A stretch of 36,456 bases of DNA, from the NCBI GenBank assembly GCA_964514215.1, contig CAZEPW010000037.1, positions 1-36,456 of the forward strand, written 5' to 3'. This DNA comes from CAYQUC01 sp964514215. Its GTDB lineage: Bacteria > Pseudomonadota > Gammaproteobacteria > UBA6429 > Thiohalophilaceae. The notes under the pieces are model-generated. The model made no database searches. It saw only the letters and a list, made by a program, of their open reading frames with translations, and had not been told where the DNA came from. This document shows, piece after piece, positions 16,851 to 25,420 of the stretch (positions are counted from its first letter, which is position 1; each line of letters opens with the position of its first letter). A program made the position numbers and the translations under genes.

Positions 16851-16990
16851 AACAAATCTATTTTACTCAAAAACGGTATTTTGATGTGAACATACAATGC
16901 TTTAAATCAACTCAACTGATAATCAAAGTGCTAAATTCTACTTTCAGTGTTGATATTTGATACAATACTATCTACATACAAATAAGCCAG

Positions 16991-17941
16991 ATGAGCATCA
17001 TGCAAACCATAAAAACTGCCGTAATTGGTGTTGGATACCTTGGTAAATTCCACGCCGAAAAATACCACAATATCCCTAATAGCGAACTAATAGCTGTTGT
17101 TGATGCGAATACTCAAGTAGCACAAGACATCGCTAACAAGTTTAATGTTCAAGCCTTAACAAATTATGAAGAATTAAAAGATAAAGTGGATGCCGTTAGT
17201 ATCGTTGTGCCGACACAACTACATTTTGATACTGCAAAGTTTTTTCTTGAAAATGGCATTCATGTTTTGGTTGAAAAACCAATAACCACAACTGTTGAAC
17301 AAGCATCCATTTTAGTCGAGCTAGCGCAAAAGAATAAACTGGTCTTTCAAGTTGGACATTTAGAGCGTTTCAATCCAGCAATCTTAGCATTAGAAGATAT
17401 TATCAAACAGCCACTATTTATTGAATCACATCGTGTTGCTCCATTTAATCCTCGTGGAGCGGATGTTAATGTCATTTTAGATTTAATGATTCACGATATC
17501 GATATTATTATGAACATGGTTAAATCCAAAGTTACTCACATTGATGCTAATGGTGTAAAAGTTTTATCAAACGATATTGATATCGCCAATACCCGTTTAC
17601 AATTTGAATGTGGTTGCGTAGCAAATGTCACAGCAAGTCGAGCAGGACTCAAATCTGAACGCAAAATGCGCTTATTTCAAGCAGATGCTTATATTGCGAT
17701 TGACTTCCAAAATAAAAAATTAGGCATTCACCGCAAAGGTAATGGCGAAATGCACCCGGGTGTCTCAAATATTGAAAGTGAAGAACAAACATTTGATCAA
17801 GGTGATGCGCTACTTAGTGAAATTGAATCATTTTTAGGTGCCATAACAAATAAAACACCCCCCATAGTGAGTGGTGTTGATGGTCAACTTGCATTAGAAA
17901 CCGCATTACAGATTACCGCTTTATTGAAGCAAAATAATTAA
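16991..17941 (+). CDS. gnnA: Gfo/Idh/MocA oxidoreductase, probable UDP-GlcNAc 3-dehydrogenase GnnA
   Basis: This 316-residue NAD(P)-dependent sugar oxidoreductase has a Rossmann motif VIGVGYLG (Gly13, Gly15, Gly18), the EKP nicotinamide-site motif at 95-97, VGHLERFNPA at 121-130, and the catalytic-type Asp164/His168 in LDLMIHDID. Together with the aminotransferase 23 bp downstream and the following lpxB, it matches the GnnA-GnnB pair described in Acidithiobacillus ferrooxidans, where the genes lie between lpxA and lpxB. GnnA oxidises the 3-OH of UDP-GlcNAc to the 3-keto form. The assignment rests on family plus context; other Gfo/Idh proteins act on related UDP-sugars. A second ATG at 17000 is possible. 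Confidence 0.82.
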   Translation: MSIMQTIKTAVIGVGYLGKFHAEKYHNIPNSELIAVVDANTQVAQDIANKFNVQALTNYEELKDKVDAVSIVVPTQLHFDTAKFFLENGIHVLVEKPITTTVEQASILVELAQKNKLVFQVGHLERFNPAILALEDIIKQPLFIESHRVAPFNPRGADVNVILDLMIHDIDIIMNMVKSKVTHIDANGVKVLSNDIDIANTRLQFECGCVANVTASRAGLKSERKMRLFQADAYIAIDFQNKKLGIHRKGNGEMHPGVSNIESEEQTFDQGDALLSEIESFLGAITNKTPPIVSGVDGQLALETALQITALLKQNN

Positions 17942-17964
17942 ATAACGAAAAAAGGACTAACTAC

Positions 17965-19053
17965 ATGATCCCGATGGTTGATCTAAAAACCCAATACAAC
18001 GATCTAAAATCAGAAATTGATCAAAATATTTTAACAGCACTTGGAAACGCGCAGTTTGTATTAGGGCCAAACGTCAAAGAGTTTGAACTTGAAGCTGCAA
18101 AATATTTAAGCGTTAAACATGCCATTAGTTGTGCTTCGGGAACTGATGCACTGCACCTAGCACTAATAGCAGCAGGTATTGGCGAAGGCGATGAAGTCAT
18201 TACCACTTCATTTACATTTATCGCAACCGCTGAAGCAATTTGTTATGTTGGAGCTAAACCGGTTTTTGTAGACATACTTCCAGACTCATTTAATATCGAT
18301 CCAGAATGTATTCAAGCTGCAATCACAGCTAAGACTAAAGCCATTTTACCAGTGCATATTTTTGGTCAACCTGCAAATATGGATGCCATCATGAAAATCG
18401 CACAAGATAATTCATTAAAAGTAATCGAAGATTGCGCGCAATCATTTGGTGCCGATATAAATGACAAAATGACCGGCGGTATTGGTTTAGCTGGTTGTCA
18501 CAGTTTTTTTCCCAGCAAAAATCTTGGTTGTTACGGTGACGGTGGTATGATCACAACCAATGACGATAGTATTGCAGAGAAATTACTAAGCTTACGTAAT
18601 CATGGCAGTAATGTACGTTACCATCATGATATTATTGGTTACAATAGTCGTCTTGATGAACTACAAGCTGTTATTCTTCGAGCTAAATTAAAAAATATTG
18701 CTTCTTATAATAAAAATAGACGACGTGTTGGGCTTTTATATAGCAAATTATTAAAAGAGTTTGTGCAGCCTCCCGTTGAAGATGGCATCGGTACTCACGT
18801 TTATCACCAATACACATTATTAACCGATAAACGCGATCAAATAATGGAAGCTTTATCTAAACATAATATTGCTTGCGCAATTTATTATCCTATCCCATTA
18901 CATAAACAAAATGTCTTTAAAGACCTTTGTGCAAACCTTAATTTGCCGGTTACCGATAAAGTCGTAGCGCAGTGTATGTCATTGCCGGTATTTCCGGAGT
19001 TATCAGATGAACAAGTCAAATCCATTGTTGATGTTATAGGACAATGCTTCTAA
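17965..19053 (+). CDS. gnnB: DegT/DnrJ/EryC1 aminotransferase, probable GnnB
   Basis: This 362-residue PLP-dependent sugar aminotransferase has the Schiff-base lysine Lys185 in FFPSKNLG, the PLP-ring Asp156 in IEDCAQS, the phosphate-contact ASGTDALHLAL segment at 58-67, and the substrate-loop RNHGSNVRYHH with GYNSRLDELQA. By context with GnnA it should use glutamate to convert UDP-3-keto-GlcNAc to UDP-2-acetamido-3-amino-2,3-dideoxyglucose (UDP-GlcNAc3N), the acceptor for LpxA in organisms with amide-rich lipid A. AAAGGA (17951-17956) is a good ribosome binding site. The stop lies 4 bp before lpxB. QuiC/WlbC-like O-antigen aminotransferases are the main alternative, but no O-antigen genes are present. 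Confidence 0.84.
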   Translation: MIPMVDLKTQYNDLKSEIDQNILTALGNAQFVLGPNVKEFELEAAKYLSVKHAISCASGTDALHLALIAAGIGEGDEVITTSFTFIATAEAICYVGAKPVFVDILPDSFNIDPECIQAAITAKTKAILPVHIFGQPANMDAIMKIAQDNSLKVIEDCAQSFGADINDKMTGGIGLAGCHSFFPSKNLGCYGDGGMITTNDDSIAEKLLSLRNHGSNVRYHHDIIGYNSRLDELQAVILRAKLKNIASYNKNRRRVGLLYSKLLKEFVQPPVEDGIGTHVYHQYTLLTDKRDQIMEALSKHNIACAIYYPIPLHKQNVFKDLCANLNLPVTDKVVAQCMSLPVFPELSDEQVKSIVDVIGQCF

Positions 19054-19057
19054 ATAA

Positions 19058-20197
19058 ATGAACAAAAATGTCATGATCATTGCAGGTGAAGCATCAGGCG
19101 ATCTTCACGGTGCACAATTAGTTCGACAAGTTAAGAAACTTGATTCCGATGTAAATTTTTTTGGTATTGGTGGCTCCAACATGGGGGCCGCCGGTGTTGA
19201 TATTAGAATCGATGCTTCAAAGCTAGCTGTCATTGGCTTAGTAGAAGTCATTAAGCATTATAGACGACTCGTTTCATATTTAAATGAAATGAAAGACCTG
19301 CTTAAATCACAGCGACCGGATCTATTAATTTTAATTGATTACCCAGGATTTAATCTACGGCTTGCTAAAGCAGCTAAAGCACTTAAAATAAAAGTTTTAT
19401 TTTATATTAGTCCTCAGGTATGGGCTTGGCGCAAAGGTCGAATAAAAAAAATTGGTGAATCAATTGATATGATGGCCGTTATATTTGATTTTGAAACGAA
19501 GTTTTATGAAGACTATAATATTCCTGTTCGATTTGTCGGACATCCCTTAACCGATGAAATACCAAAAAAATATAATAAAATTGACATCATTAATAGTCTC
19601 GAACTTGATCCTAGTAATAAAATTTTAGGGTTATTTCCGGGCAGCCGAAAAAGTGAAATTAAAAATTTATTACCGGTATTGCTCGAATCTGCCCAGCGGT
19701 TACACAAACAAGATAATGACTTACAGTTTCTTATCCCGCTCGCATCCACAATAACTCATGAAGACCTTGCTCCATTTTTAAAAGATATAGATATACCAAT
19801 AAAAATAATTGACCATAATAGTACCGCAGCAATTCAAGCCTGCACCGCAATTATTACGGCTTCGGGCACCGTTACACTCGAAATTGCTTTATCGGGAATC
19901 CCTATGGTTGTTATTTATAAAATTGCATCTCTAAGTTATTACATTTTACGCATGATGATTCATTTAGATCATTTAGCGCTATGCAATATCGTAGCAAATC
20001 AACGTATCGTTCCTGAACTGATACAACACCAAGCCAATTCTGATGAAATCGTAAATGAAATTGAAAAAATATTGTATTACGATAATTATTCTTCTTCAAT
20101 TATCGAAAAACTAAATTCAGTTAGACAGCATTTAGGACAATCAGGTAATGGTATTTTAGTGGCTGAGTTAGCATTAGAGATGTTAGGCCGTCGCTAG
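19058..20197 (+). CDS. lpxB: Lipid-A-disaccharide synthase
   Basis: LpxB, a GT19 glycosyltransferase, joins lipid X to UDP-diacyl-glucosamine at the inner membrane face to make the beta-1,6-linked lipid A disaccharide. The 379-residue protein has the N-terminal AGEASGDLHGAQL, the PDLLILIDYPGFNLRLAK segment, SPQVWAWRKGRI, and the donor-site FPGSRKSEI, followed by ITASGTVTLEIAL. If the gnnA/gnnB products are used, its substrates would carry GlcN3N instead of GlcN. Instead of following lpxA, it ends the rightward gnnA-gnnB-lpxB operon and converges with lpxA across a 69-bp gap. Confidence 0.97.
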   Translation: MNKNVMIIAGEASGDLHGAQLVRQVKKLDSDVNFFGIGGSNMGAAGVDIRIDASKLAVIGLVEVIKHYRRLVSYLNEMKDLLKSQRPDLLILIDYPGFNLRLAKAAKALKIKVLFYISPQVWAWRKGRIKKIGESIDMMAVIFDFETKFYEDYNIPVRFVGHPLTDEIPKKYNKIDIINSLELDPSNKILGLFPGSRKSEIKNLLPVLLESAQRLHKQDNDLQFLIPLASTITHEDLAPFLKDIDIPIKIIDHNSTAAIQACTAIITASGTVTLEIALSGIPMVVIYKIASLSYYILRMMIHLDHLALCNIVANQRIVPELIQHQANSDEIVNEIEKILYYDNYSSSIIEKLNSVRQHLGQSGNGILVAELALEMLGRR

Positions 20198-20215
20198 CGT
20201 TCTATTATAAAACTT

Positions 20216-20236
20216 GCTGGGGTTCGTAAACTCAGC
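20216..20236. terminator. Weak hairpin between convergent lpxB and lpxA
   Basis: GCTGGGGTT (20216-20224) can pair with AAACTCAGC (20228-20236) around a CGT loop, with one G-A mismatch and one G-U pair. Reading leftwards it is followed by AAGTTTTATAAT, a poor T tract. It sits where a shared terminator is needed, but the sequence alone does not make a strong case. Confidence 0.28.
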
Positions 20237-20266
20237 CCTATCTACAATATCAACCGATATCAAAAA

Positions 20267-21040
20267 CTAGCGTAGAATACTTCTTTTTGAATTTTGCAGG
20301 AACTCATGCATGGTTTTTACTTCGTCACAACTATCAGCTATTTTTGCTATTTCTTTTTTTGCATCGTCAAAACTTAATCCTGTTCGATATAAATGCTTAT
20401 AGACATTTTTAATATTTTTAATAACATCAGCCGATAAGTTTAAACGTTTTAAGCCTTCAGAATTTATTCCACAAGGATGAGCAGGTGTTCCAGACACCAT
20501 TAAATAAGGTGGAACATCTTTAGAAATTGAACTTCCCATCGCCGTAAAAACATTATTTCCAATAGCACAAAATTGATGTACCAAGGTAAAACCACCTAAT
20601 ATAACTCCGTCACCTACCGTAACATGTCCTGCTAATGTAGCGTTGTTAGAAAAAACAACATTGTTACCAATAATACAGTCGTGGGCGATATGAATATATG
20701 CCATTAACCAATTATTATTTCCAATTTTTGTTATCCCCCCGCCATGTTGCGTCCCTCTATTAATCGTAACAAATTCACGTATGGTATTACCATCACCAAT
20801 TTCTAAACTCGACTGCTCATTATGAAATTTTTTGTCTTGGGGAATTTCACCAATTGATGAAAATTGAAATATTTGGTTATCCGCACCAATAGTTGTTGGG
20901 CCATTAATAACCACGTGCGGCCCAATCCAAGTATTTGCTCCAATACTAACATTGGGGCCAATCACACTATAAGGACCAATAGTGGCTGACTCATCAATAT
21001 TTGCTTTGGGATCAATGACGGCTAAACGATCAATACTCAC
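20267..21040 (-). CDS. lpxA: Acyl-ACP:UDP-GlcNAc(3N) acyltransferase LpxA
   Basis: LpxA catalyses the first lipid A step, transferring 3-hydroxyacyl from ACP to the 3-position of the UDP-sugar. The 257-residue trimeric left-handed beta-helix protein has many hexapeptide repeats (IGPYSV, IGPNVS, IGANTW, IGPHVV). The catalytic base is His120 in HIAHDC (E. coli His125), and HQFC at 155-158 is conserved. Met168 occupies the position of E. coli Gly173, the acyl-length ruler; Met there in Pseudomonas aeruginosa gives C10 selectivity. With gnnA/gnnB present the acceptor is probably UDP-GlcNAc3N, giving an amide and not an ester. The start is GTG. It is the last gene of the rpsB-lpxA series. Confidence 0.95.
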   Translation of the reverse strand: MSIDRLAVIDPKANIDESATIGPYSVIGPNVSIGANTWIGPHVVINGPTTIGADNQIFQFSSIGEIPQDKKFHNEQSSLEIGDGNTIREFVTINRGTQHGGGITKIGNNNWLMAYIHIAHDCIIGNNVVFSNNATLAGHVTVGDGVILGGFTLVHQFCAIGNNVFTAMGSSISKDVPPYLMVSGTPAHPCGINSEGLKRLNLSADVIKNIKNVYKHLYRTGLSFDDAKKEIAKIADSCDEVKTMHEFLQNSKRSILR

Positions 21041-21075
21041 TGATCAATTCTCACTCTGTTCACAATTAAAAATTG

Positions 21076-21516
21076 TTATGCTTCTTTTTCGACACACATG
21101 ATTTCAGCACTAACGACGTGCTCACCGTCAACTGAAGCGATACAATTGAATTTCCACACACCACGTTTTGTTGTAACAACTTCTGCTTCTAACTGCAGTC
21201 TATCACCAGGTCCCACGGGCATTTTAAATCTGACATTATCAATTCCAACTAAATAATATAGTTTATTATCATCCGGTTTACGATCGGAAGACTTAAAAGC
21301 CAATATTCCAGTTGCTTGCGCAAGGGCTTCAATAATCAACACACCAGGCATCACAGGTTTTTGTGGAAAGTGACCAGTAAAATAAGGTTCATTGTAAGTC
21401 ACATTTTTAAAACCAACCAGCTTCTTCCCAGATTCAAAATCAGTTACTCTATCAATTAATAAAAATGGATAGCGATGTGGCAAATATTGTAAAATCTCAT
21501 TTATATCTAATAACAT
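21076..21516 (-). CDS. fabZ: 3-hydroxyacyl-ACP dehydratase FabZ
   Basis: FabZ dehydrates 3-hydroxyacyl-ACP in fatty-acid elongation and competes with LpxA/LpxD for the same substrate. The 146-residue hot-dog-fold protein shows LPHRYPFLLIDRV, catalytic His49 in TGHFPQKPVMPGVL, and Glu63 in IIEALAQ. A good ribosome binding site (AAGGATAAG) precedes the ATG. It lies between lpxD and lpxA, the conserved arrangement that links phospholipid and lipid A supply. Confidence 0.98.
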   Translation of the reverse strand: MLLDINEILQYLPHRYPFLLIDRVTDFESGKKLVGFKNVTYNEPYFTGHFPQKPVMPGVLIIEALAQATGILAFKSSDRKPDDNKLYYLVGIDNVRFKMPVGPGDRLQLEAEVVTTKRGVWKFNCIASVDGEHVVSAEIMCVEKEA

Positions 21517-21533
21517 ACTGTATTGCTTATCCT

Positions 21534-22559
21534 TTATTTTTTTAATTGTTTAATCGTTTTCTCTAGATCTTTAATCTGACGTGCCATATCATCTAATTTT
21601 TTAAACCTAAAGTTACTTTTTTGCCACTGTCTAAATGGCTCTAACGGTGTCCCAGAAGAATACACGCCAGCCTCTTTAACGCTCTGAAAAACATTACTCG
21701 CTCCAGTAAACGTTACATTATCAGCAATTTCAATATGGCCCGATATTCCAACTTGGCCTGCAAACATGCAGTTTTTACCAATTACCGCACTACCAGCAAT
21801 TCCAACACAACCGGCAATTGCTGAATTTTCACCAATGCTGACATTATGGGCAACATGGATAAGGTTATCCATAATAACACCATTTTCGATAACCGTATTC
21901 TCAATTGCACCACGATCAATTACTACATTAGAGCCAATTTGGACGTCGTCACCGATCCTGACAATCCCAAGTTGTGGAATTTTCACCCAACGTCCATTTT
22001 CATTAGCATTTCCAAAGCCGTCAGAGCCAATTACGGTTCCAGAGTCAATAATACAACGTTTACCAATCAAACTACCATGTTTTATGACAACATTAGGGTA
22101 GATTCGAGAATCTTCGCCGATATTACAATCTTGACCAATATAACAACCCGATTCAATAATGGTGTTTTTACCAATAATAACGTTTTCTGCAATAACACTA
22201 TTTGCACCAATACTGCAGTTATCTGCAATTTTTGCCGAATTATGAATAACAGCAGTAGCGTGATGCTGGCCGCTAGAAACGGGTAATGGGTGCAAAATTG
22301 TCGCTATTTTGGCATACGCCACCAATGGATCGTTTACAGTAATGCAATTGCCCGAATAACTGTCAGAGTCAATCTCTTTTAAGATAACTGCACTTGCCTT
22401 GGTATTCGCTAGTTTATTCTTAAATTTACTACTCGATAAAAAACTAATTTGTCCTTCGACCGCAGCAGTTAAAGTAGAAACTGAGTTTACAACGCAATTA
22501 GGATCACCAACAACTTCACCATTAACAATTATTGAAAGTTCAAGAAGACTTGCACTCAC
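21534..22559 (-). CDS. lpxD: UDP-3-acyl-glucosamine N-acyltransferase LpxD
   Basis: LpxD adds the second 3-hydroxyacyl chain, at the 2-amino group, in lipid A synthesis. The 341-residue protein has an N-terminal uridine-binding domain (about 1-100, with QISFLSSSKFKNKL), a long left-handed beta-helix of hexapeptide repeats, and catalytic His238 in HVAHNVSIG (E. coli His239). The C terminus is a short helical coil (ARQIKDLEKTIKQLKK). The start is GTG with AGGAG upstream. The helix repeats generate a long open frame on the opposite strand (21846-22286), which is an artefact. In a GnnA/GnnB organism its acceptor would carry an amide-linked 3-acyl chain. Confidence 0.97.
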   Translation of the reverse strand: MSASLLELSIIVNGEVVGDPNCVVNSVSTLTAAVEGQISFLSSSKFKNKLANTKASAVILKEIDSDSYSGNCITVNDPLVAYAKIATILHPLPVSSGQHHATAVIHNSAKIADNCSIGANSVIAENVIIGKNTIIESGCYIGQDCNIGEDSRIYPNVVIKHGSLIGKRCIIDSGTVIGSDGFGNANENGRWVKIPQLGIVRIGDDVQIGSNVVIDRGAIENTVIENGVIMDNLIHVAHNVSIGENSAIAGCVGIAGSAVIGKNCMFAGQVGISGHIEIADNVTFTGASNVFQSVKEAGVYSSGTPLEPFRQWQKSNFRFKKLDDMARQIKDLEKTIKQLKK

Positions 22560-22595
22560 TTTGTTTGCACTCCTAACTATTATTCTTATTTCAAA

Positions 22596-23111
22596 TCACT
22601 TGTTTTCAGAATATTTTTTGCGTAGCATTTTTAAAACTTCAGCAGTCACATCAACACGTTTATTAGCAAATAAAACCGATTCACCTAATATTGCATCATA
22701 GTTATTTTTTTTGGCGTAATTCACTATTGTTTTAAAAACTAATTTTTGTAATTTATTTAACTCGTCATTACGCTTAATATTTAAATCTTCATTAAATTCT
22801 TGTTTTGCGCGTTTTATATCGCGTTGTAGAATAAAAATTTCCCTTTCTTTTTTTGTTTTATCTTCACGACTAATAAATGTTGCAGTTTTACTAAAAGCTT
22901 TTTCTAATTTACTTAATTTTTTTTCATTTTTTGCAATTGCTTTTTCTCTGGGTGCAAATAAATTTTGTAATTTTTCACGAGCAGAATCAGCTTGTGGAGC
23001 ATCTCTCATAACCGCAGATGTATCAACAAAGCCAAGCTTTAATTCATCAGCTGCGACTTCGAATGAACTAACAAACAGAAACACTATCACAAATAGTAGA
23101 TTATATTTCAT
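22596..23111 (-). CDS. skp: Periplasmic chaperone Skp/OmpH family
   Basis: Skp is a periplasmic holdase that delivers unfolded outer-membrane proteins to the BAM complex. The 171-residue precursor has an N-terminal signal sequence (hydrophobic residues about 4-18, likely cleavage near Val-Ala-Ala at 19-22), a short first strand KLGFVDTSAVM, then a long Lys/Glu-rich helical arm, KAIAKNEKKLSKLEKAF to RDIKRAKQEF, forming the tentacle, and a closing strand around NYDAILGESVLFA. A strong AAGGAGG precedes the ATG, in line with high expression. It lies 14 bp after bamA. Confidence 0.94.
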   Translation of the reverse strand: MKYNLLFVIVFLFVSSFEVAADELKLGFVDTSAVMRDAPQADSAREKLQNLFAPREKAIAKNEKKLSKLEKAFSKTATFISREDKTKKEREIFILQRDIKRAKQEFNEDLNIKRNDELNKLQKLVFKTIVNYAKKNNYDAILGESVLFANKRVDVTAEVLKMLRKKYSENK

Positions 23112-23125
23112 TGATGCCTCCTTTT

Positions 23126-25408
23126 CTAAAATGCTGAGCCTAAAGTAAACTGAAATGACTGTAAATCATCAGTTGGTTGTTGATCGATTGCGGCGGCAAG
23201 GCTAAACCTTAATATCCCTATAGGAGCTAACCAAATTGCAGATACCCCATATGATGATCTAACATCGGCTAAATCAACCCTGTCTTGTTGAGCATAAACA
23301 AATCCTGAATCAACAAACAAGCTAAACCGAAAACCTGAAGAATTATTATCACTAGCACTAGGTAAAACTAATTCAATATTTGATAATATTCTCGAGCTTC
23401 CCCCAATGGAAATACCCAATTCCTTGGTATTTGGACTACCAACGCTACCTGAATTATAGCCCCGAACTGAGCGACTACCACCTACAAAATAGTTTTTATA
23501 AGGAGGTAATCTACTGGTATCACCATAACCCTTACCTGCTGCCAATTCAAGATTAGCCATTACTGTCCAATCGGAAGCAAAGGTAAAAAAGTGTCTAGTC
23601 TGAAAACCAACTTTATAATACTCAAGATCACCACCAGGAACGGCTATTTCAGTTGTTACTCGTGTTTTATTGCCTTTGGTGGCGAATAAGCTTCGATCAC
23701 GATTATCAAATTGCCAGCTACTCGACACCGTATACGTTGCAAACTGACGACCATTTTCATCAGTAAAATCAATTATTGACTGCACAGTGTTAGATCCGGT
23801 AACCAATTCGGTATCTTCATAACCCAAAGAAAAATTCATAAATTGATTTTCAGTTAACGGAATCCCAAAGTTTAAACTACCACCTAAACTATTGGTGACA
23901 TAATTAACAATATTCGTTCTGGAAGTATCAACCTGCCTTGAAAACAGTGTAAACCCTCGACTAACACCATCAAGCGTGTAATATGGATCATTAATACTCA
24001 AGCTATAGCGTTTGGTAACTTGGCTATTATCAATATTAATCGCAACGCGTTTACCTGTTCCAACGAAGTTATCTTGAGATAAACCAAAGTTTAAAATAAC
24101 ACCTTGAGTATCGGAAAAACCAAGACCCGCCGTAATTTGTCCAGTTGGACGTTCACTGACTTTGTAATTCACGTCAACTTGATCATTTGTTCCTGCTACA
24201 GGCGGTGTTTCCACATTAACCGATTCAAAAAAACCCAAACGATTTAATCTTGTTCTAGATTGAGCAACTTTATCAGTAGACAACCAACCATTTTCCATTT
24301 GACGTATTTCTCGTCTAACAACTTCATCTTTAGTTTTAGTATTACCACTAATATTAACTCGGCGAACATAAACCCGCCGACCTGGATCAATATACAAATT
24401 TAAAGCCACTGATTTTGAGTCTTGATCAATATCAGGAATTACATTTACGTTTGAAAATGCATAACCCAAAGATGAAAGTTTTTCTGTTATATTAGATCGA
24501 CTTTTCGAAGTTTTTTTACGTGAAAAAATATCATTTATTTGTATTGGAACGAGTTTTCTAATTTCACTTTCTTCAACAATAAAGTCACCGATAAGTTTAA
24601 CTTCGCTAACATTATAACTCTCTCCTTCACTAACATTAATTGTAATATAAATATCTTCTTTATCGGGAGATATCGATACTTGAGTTGAGTTTATTGCAAA
24701 ATTAATATATCCACGATCTAAATAATATGACTTCAAGATTTCTAAGTCACCTGATAAAAGCTGTTTTGAATATTGTTTTTTTCCACCAAAAAAACCTGTT
24801 CCAGCTGATTCAAATTTACTCAATAACTCTTCATCATTATATTTTTTATTTCCTACTATTGTAATAGCATGAATTTCTGCTGAATCACCTTCAGCAATTT
24901 TAATTTCTACTTTAACGCGATTTCGCTCGAGAACAGTTATTTCAGTATCAACTTTTACACTGTATTTTCCTAGACTATAATACTGTCTTTTTAATTCTTG
25001 CTTCATTCGCTCTAAAACAGAAGGATCAAAAACACGACCTTTTATTAAACCAATTTGTTTAAGGACGTTTTCTAGTGAGTCAGTTTGAATATCATCATTA
25101 CCTTCAAATTTAATCTCTGATATTGCCGGACGTTCTGCTACAAATATAACTAAAACATCACCTTCTCGTTCAAAGTGAATATCTTTAAATGAACCGGTTT
25201 TATATAAAGCATTAATAGCCTGACTGCTTAACTTACTAGTAAAATTATCACCAATTTTGATTGGTAAATAATTAAAAACTGTTCCTAGGGAAATTCGTTG
25301 TAATCCTTCAAGTCGAATATCGCGCACCTTAAATTCATCAAATGAATATGCATTTGATAAAACACATGATCCGAAAACAATTAACCCTAATTTATTAAAC
25401 TTATACAT
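23126..25408 (-). CDS. bamA: Outer membrane protein assembly factor BamA
   Basis: BamA is the core Omp85-family insertase of the BAM complex. The 760-residue precursor has a signal peptide (cleavage near Ser-Asn-Ala-Tyr-Ser at 18-22), five POTRA domains over about residues 24-420 (beginning FKVRDIRLEGLQRI), and a 16-strand beta-barrel. The loop-6 signature appears as VRGYNSGSVG, and the C terminus ends in the aromatic barrel signal QFTLGSAF. It is flanked by rseP, which controls the sigma-E envelope stress response in E. coli, and skp, its chaperone. No fused or missing domain is seen. Confidence 0.97.
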   Translation of the reverse strand: MYKFNKLGLIVFGSCVLSNAYSFDEFKVRDIRLEGLQRISLGTVFNYLPIKIGDNFTSKLSSQAINALYKTGSFKDIHFEREGDVLVIFVAERPAISEIKFEGNDDIQTDSLENVLKQIGLIKGRVFDPSVLERMKQELKRQYYSLGKYSVKVDTEITVLERNRVKVEIKIAEGDSAEIHAITIVGNKKYNDEELLSKFESAGTGFFGGKKQYSKQLLSGDLEILKSYYLDRGYINFAINSTQVSISPDKEDIYITINVSEGESYNVSEVKLIGDFIVEESEIRKLVPIQINDIFSRKKTSKSRSNITEKLSSLGYAFSNVNVIPDIDQDSKSVALNLYIDPGRRVYVRRVNISGNTKTKDEVVRREIRQMENGWLSTDKVAQSRTRLNRLGFFESVNVETPPVAGTNDQVDVNYKVSERPTGQITAGLGFSDTQGVILNFGLSQDNFVGTGKRVAINIDNSQVTKRYSLSINDPYYTLDGVSRGFTLFSRQVDTSRTNIVNYVTNSLGGSLNFGIPLTENQFMNFSLGYEDTELVTGSNTVQSIIDFTDENGRQFATYTVSSSWQFDNRDRSLFATKGNKTRVTTEIAVPGGDLEYYKVGFQTRHFFTFASDWTVMANLELAAGKGYGDTSRLPPYKNYFVGGSRSVRGYNSGSVGSPNTKELGISIGGSSRILSNIELVLPSASDNNSSGFRFSLFVDSGFVYAQQDRVDLADVRSSYGVSAIWLAPIGILRFSLAAAIDQQPTDDLQSFQFTLGSAF

Positions 25409-25420
25409 TTCTAATTACTA

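Noticed and set aside
21846..22286. 146-codon rightward open frame opposite lpxD
   Set aside because: It lies wholly within lpxD, is explained by the periodic hexapeptide codons of the beta-helix, has Asn/Thr/Ile-rich low-complexity content and no ribosome binding site.
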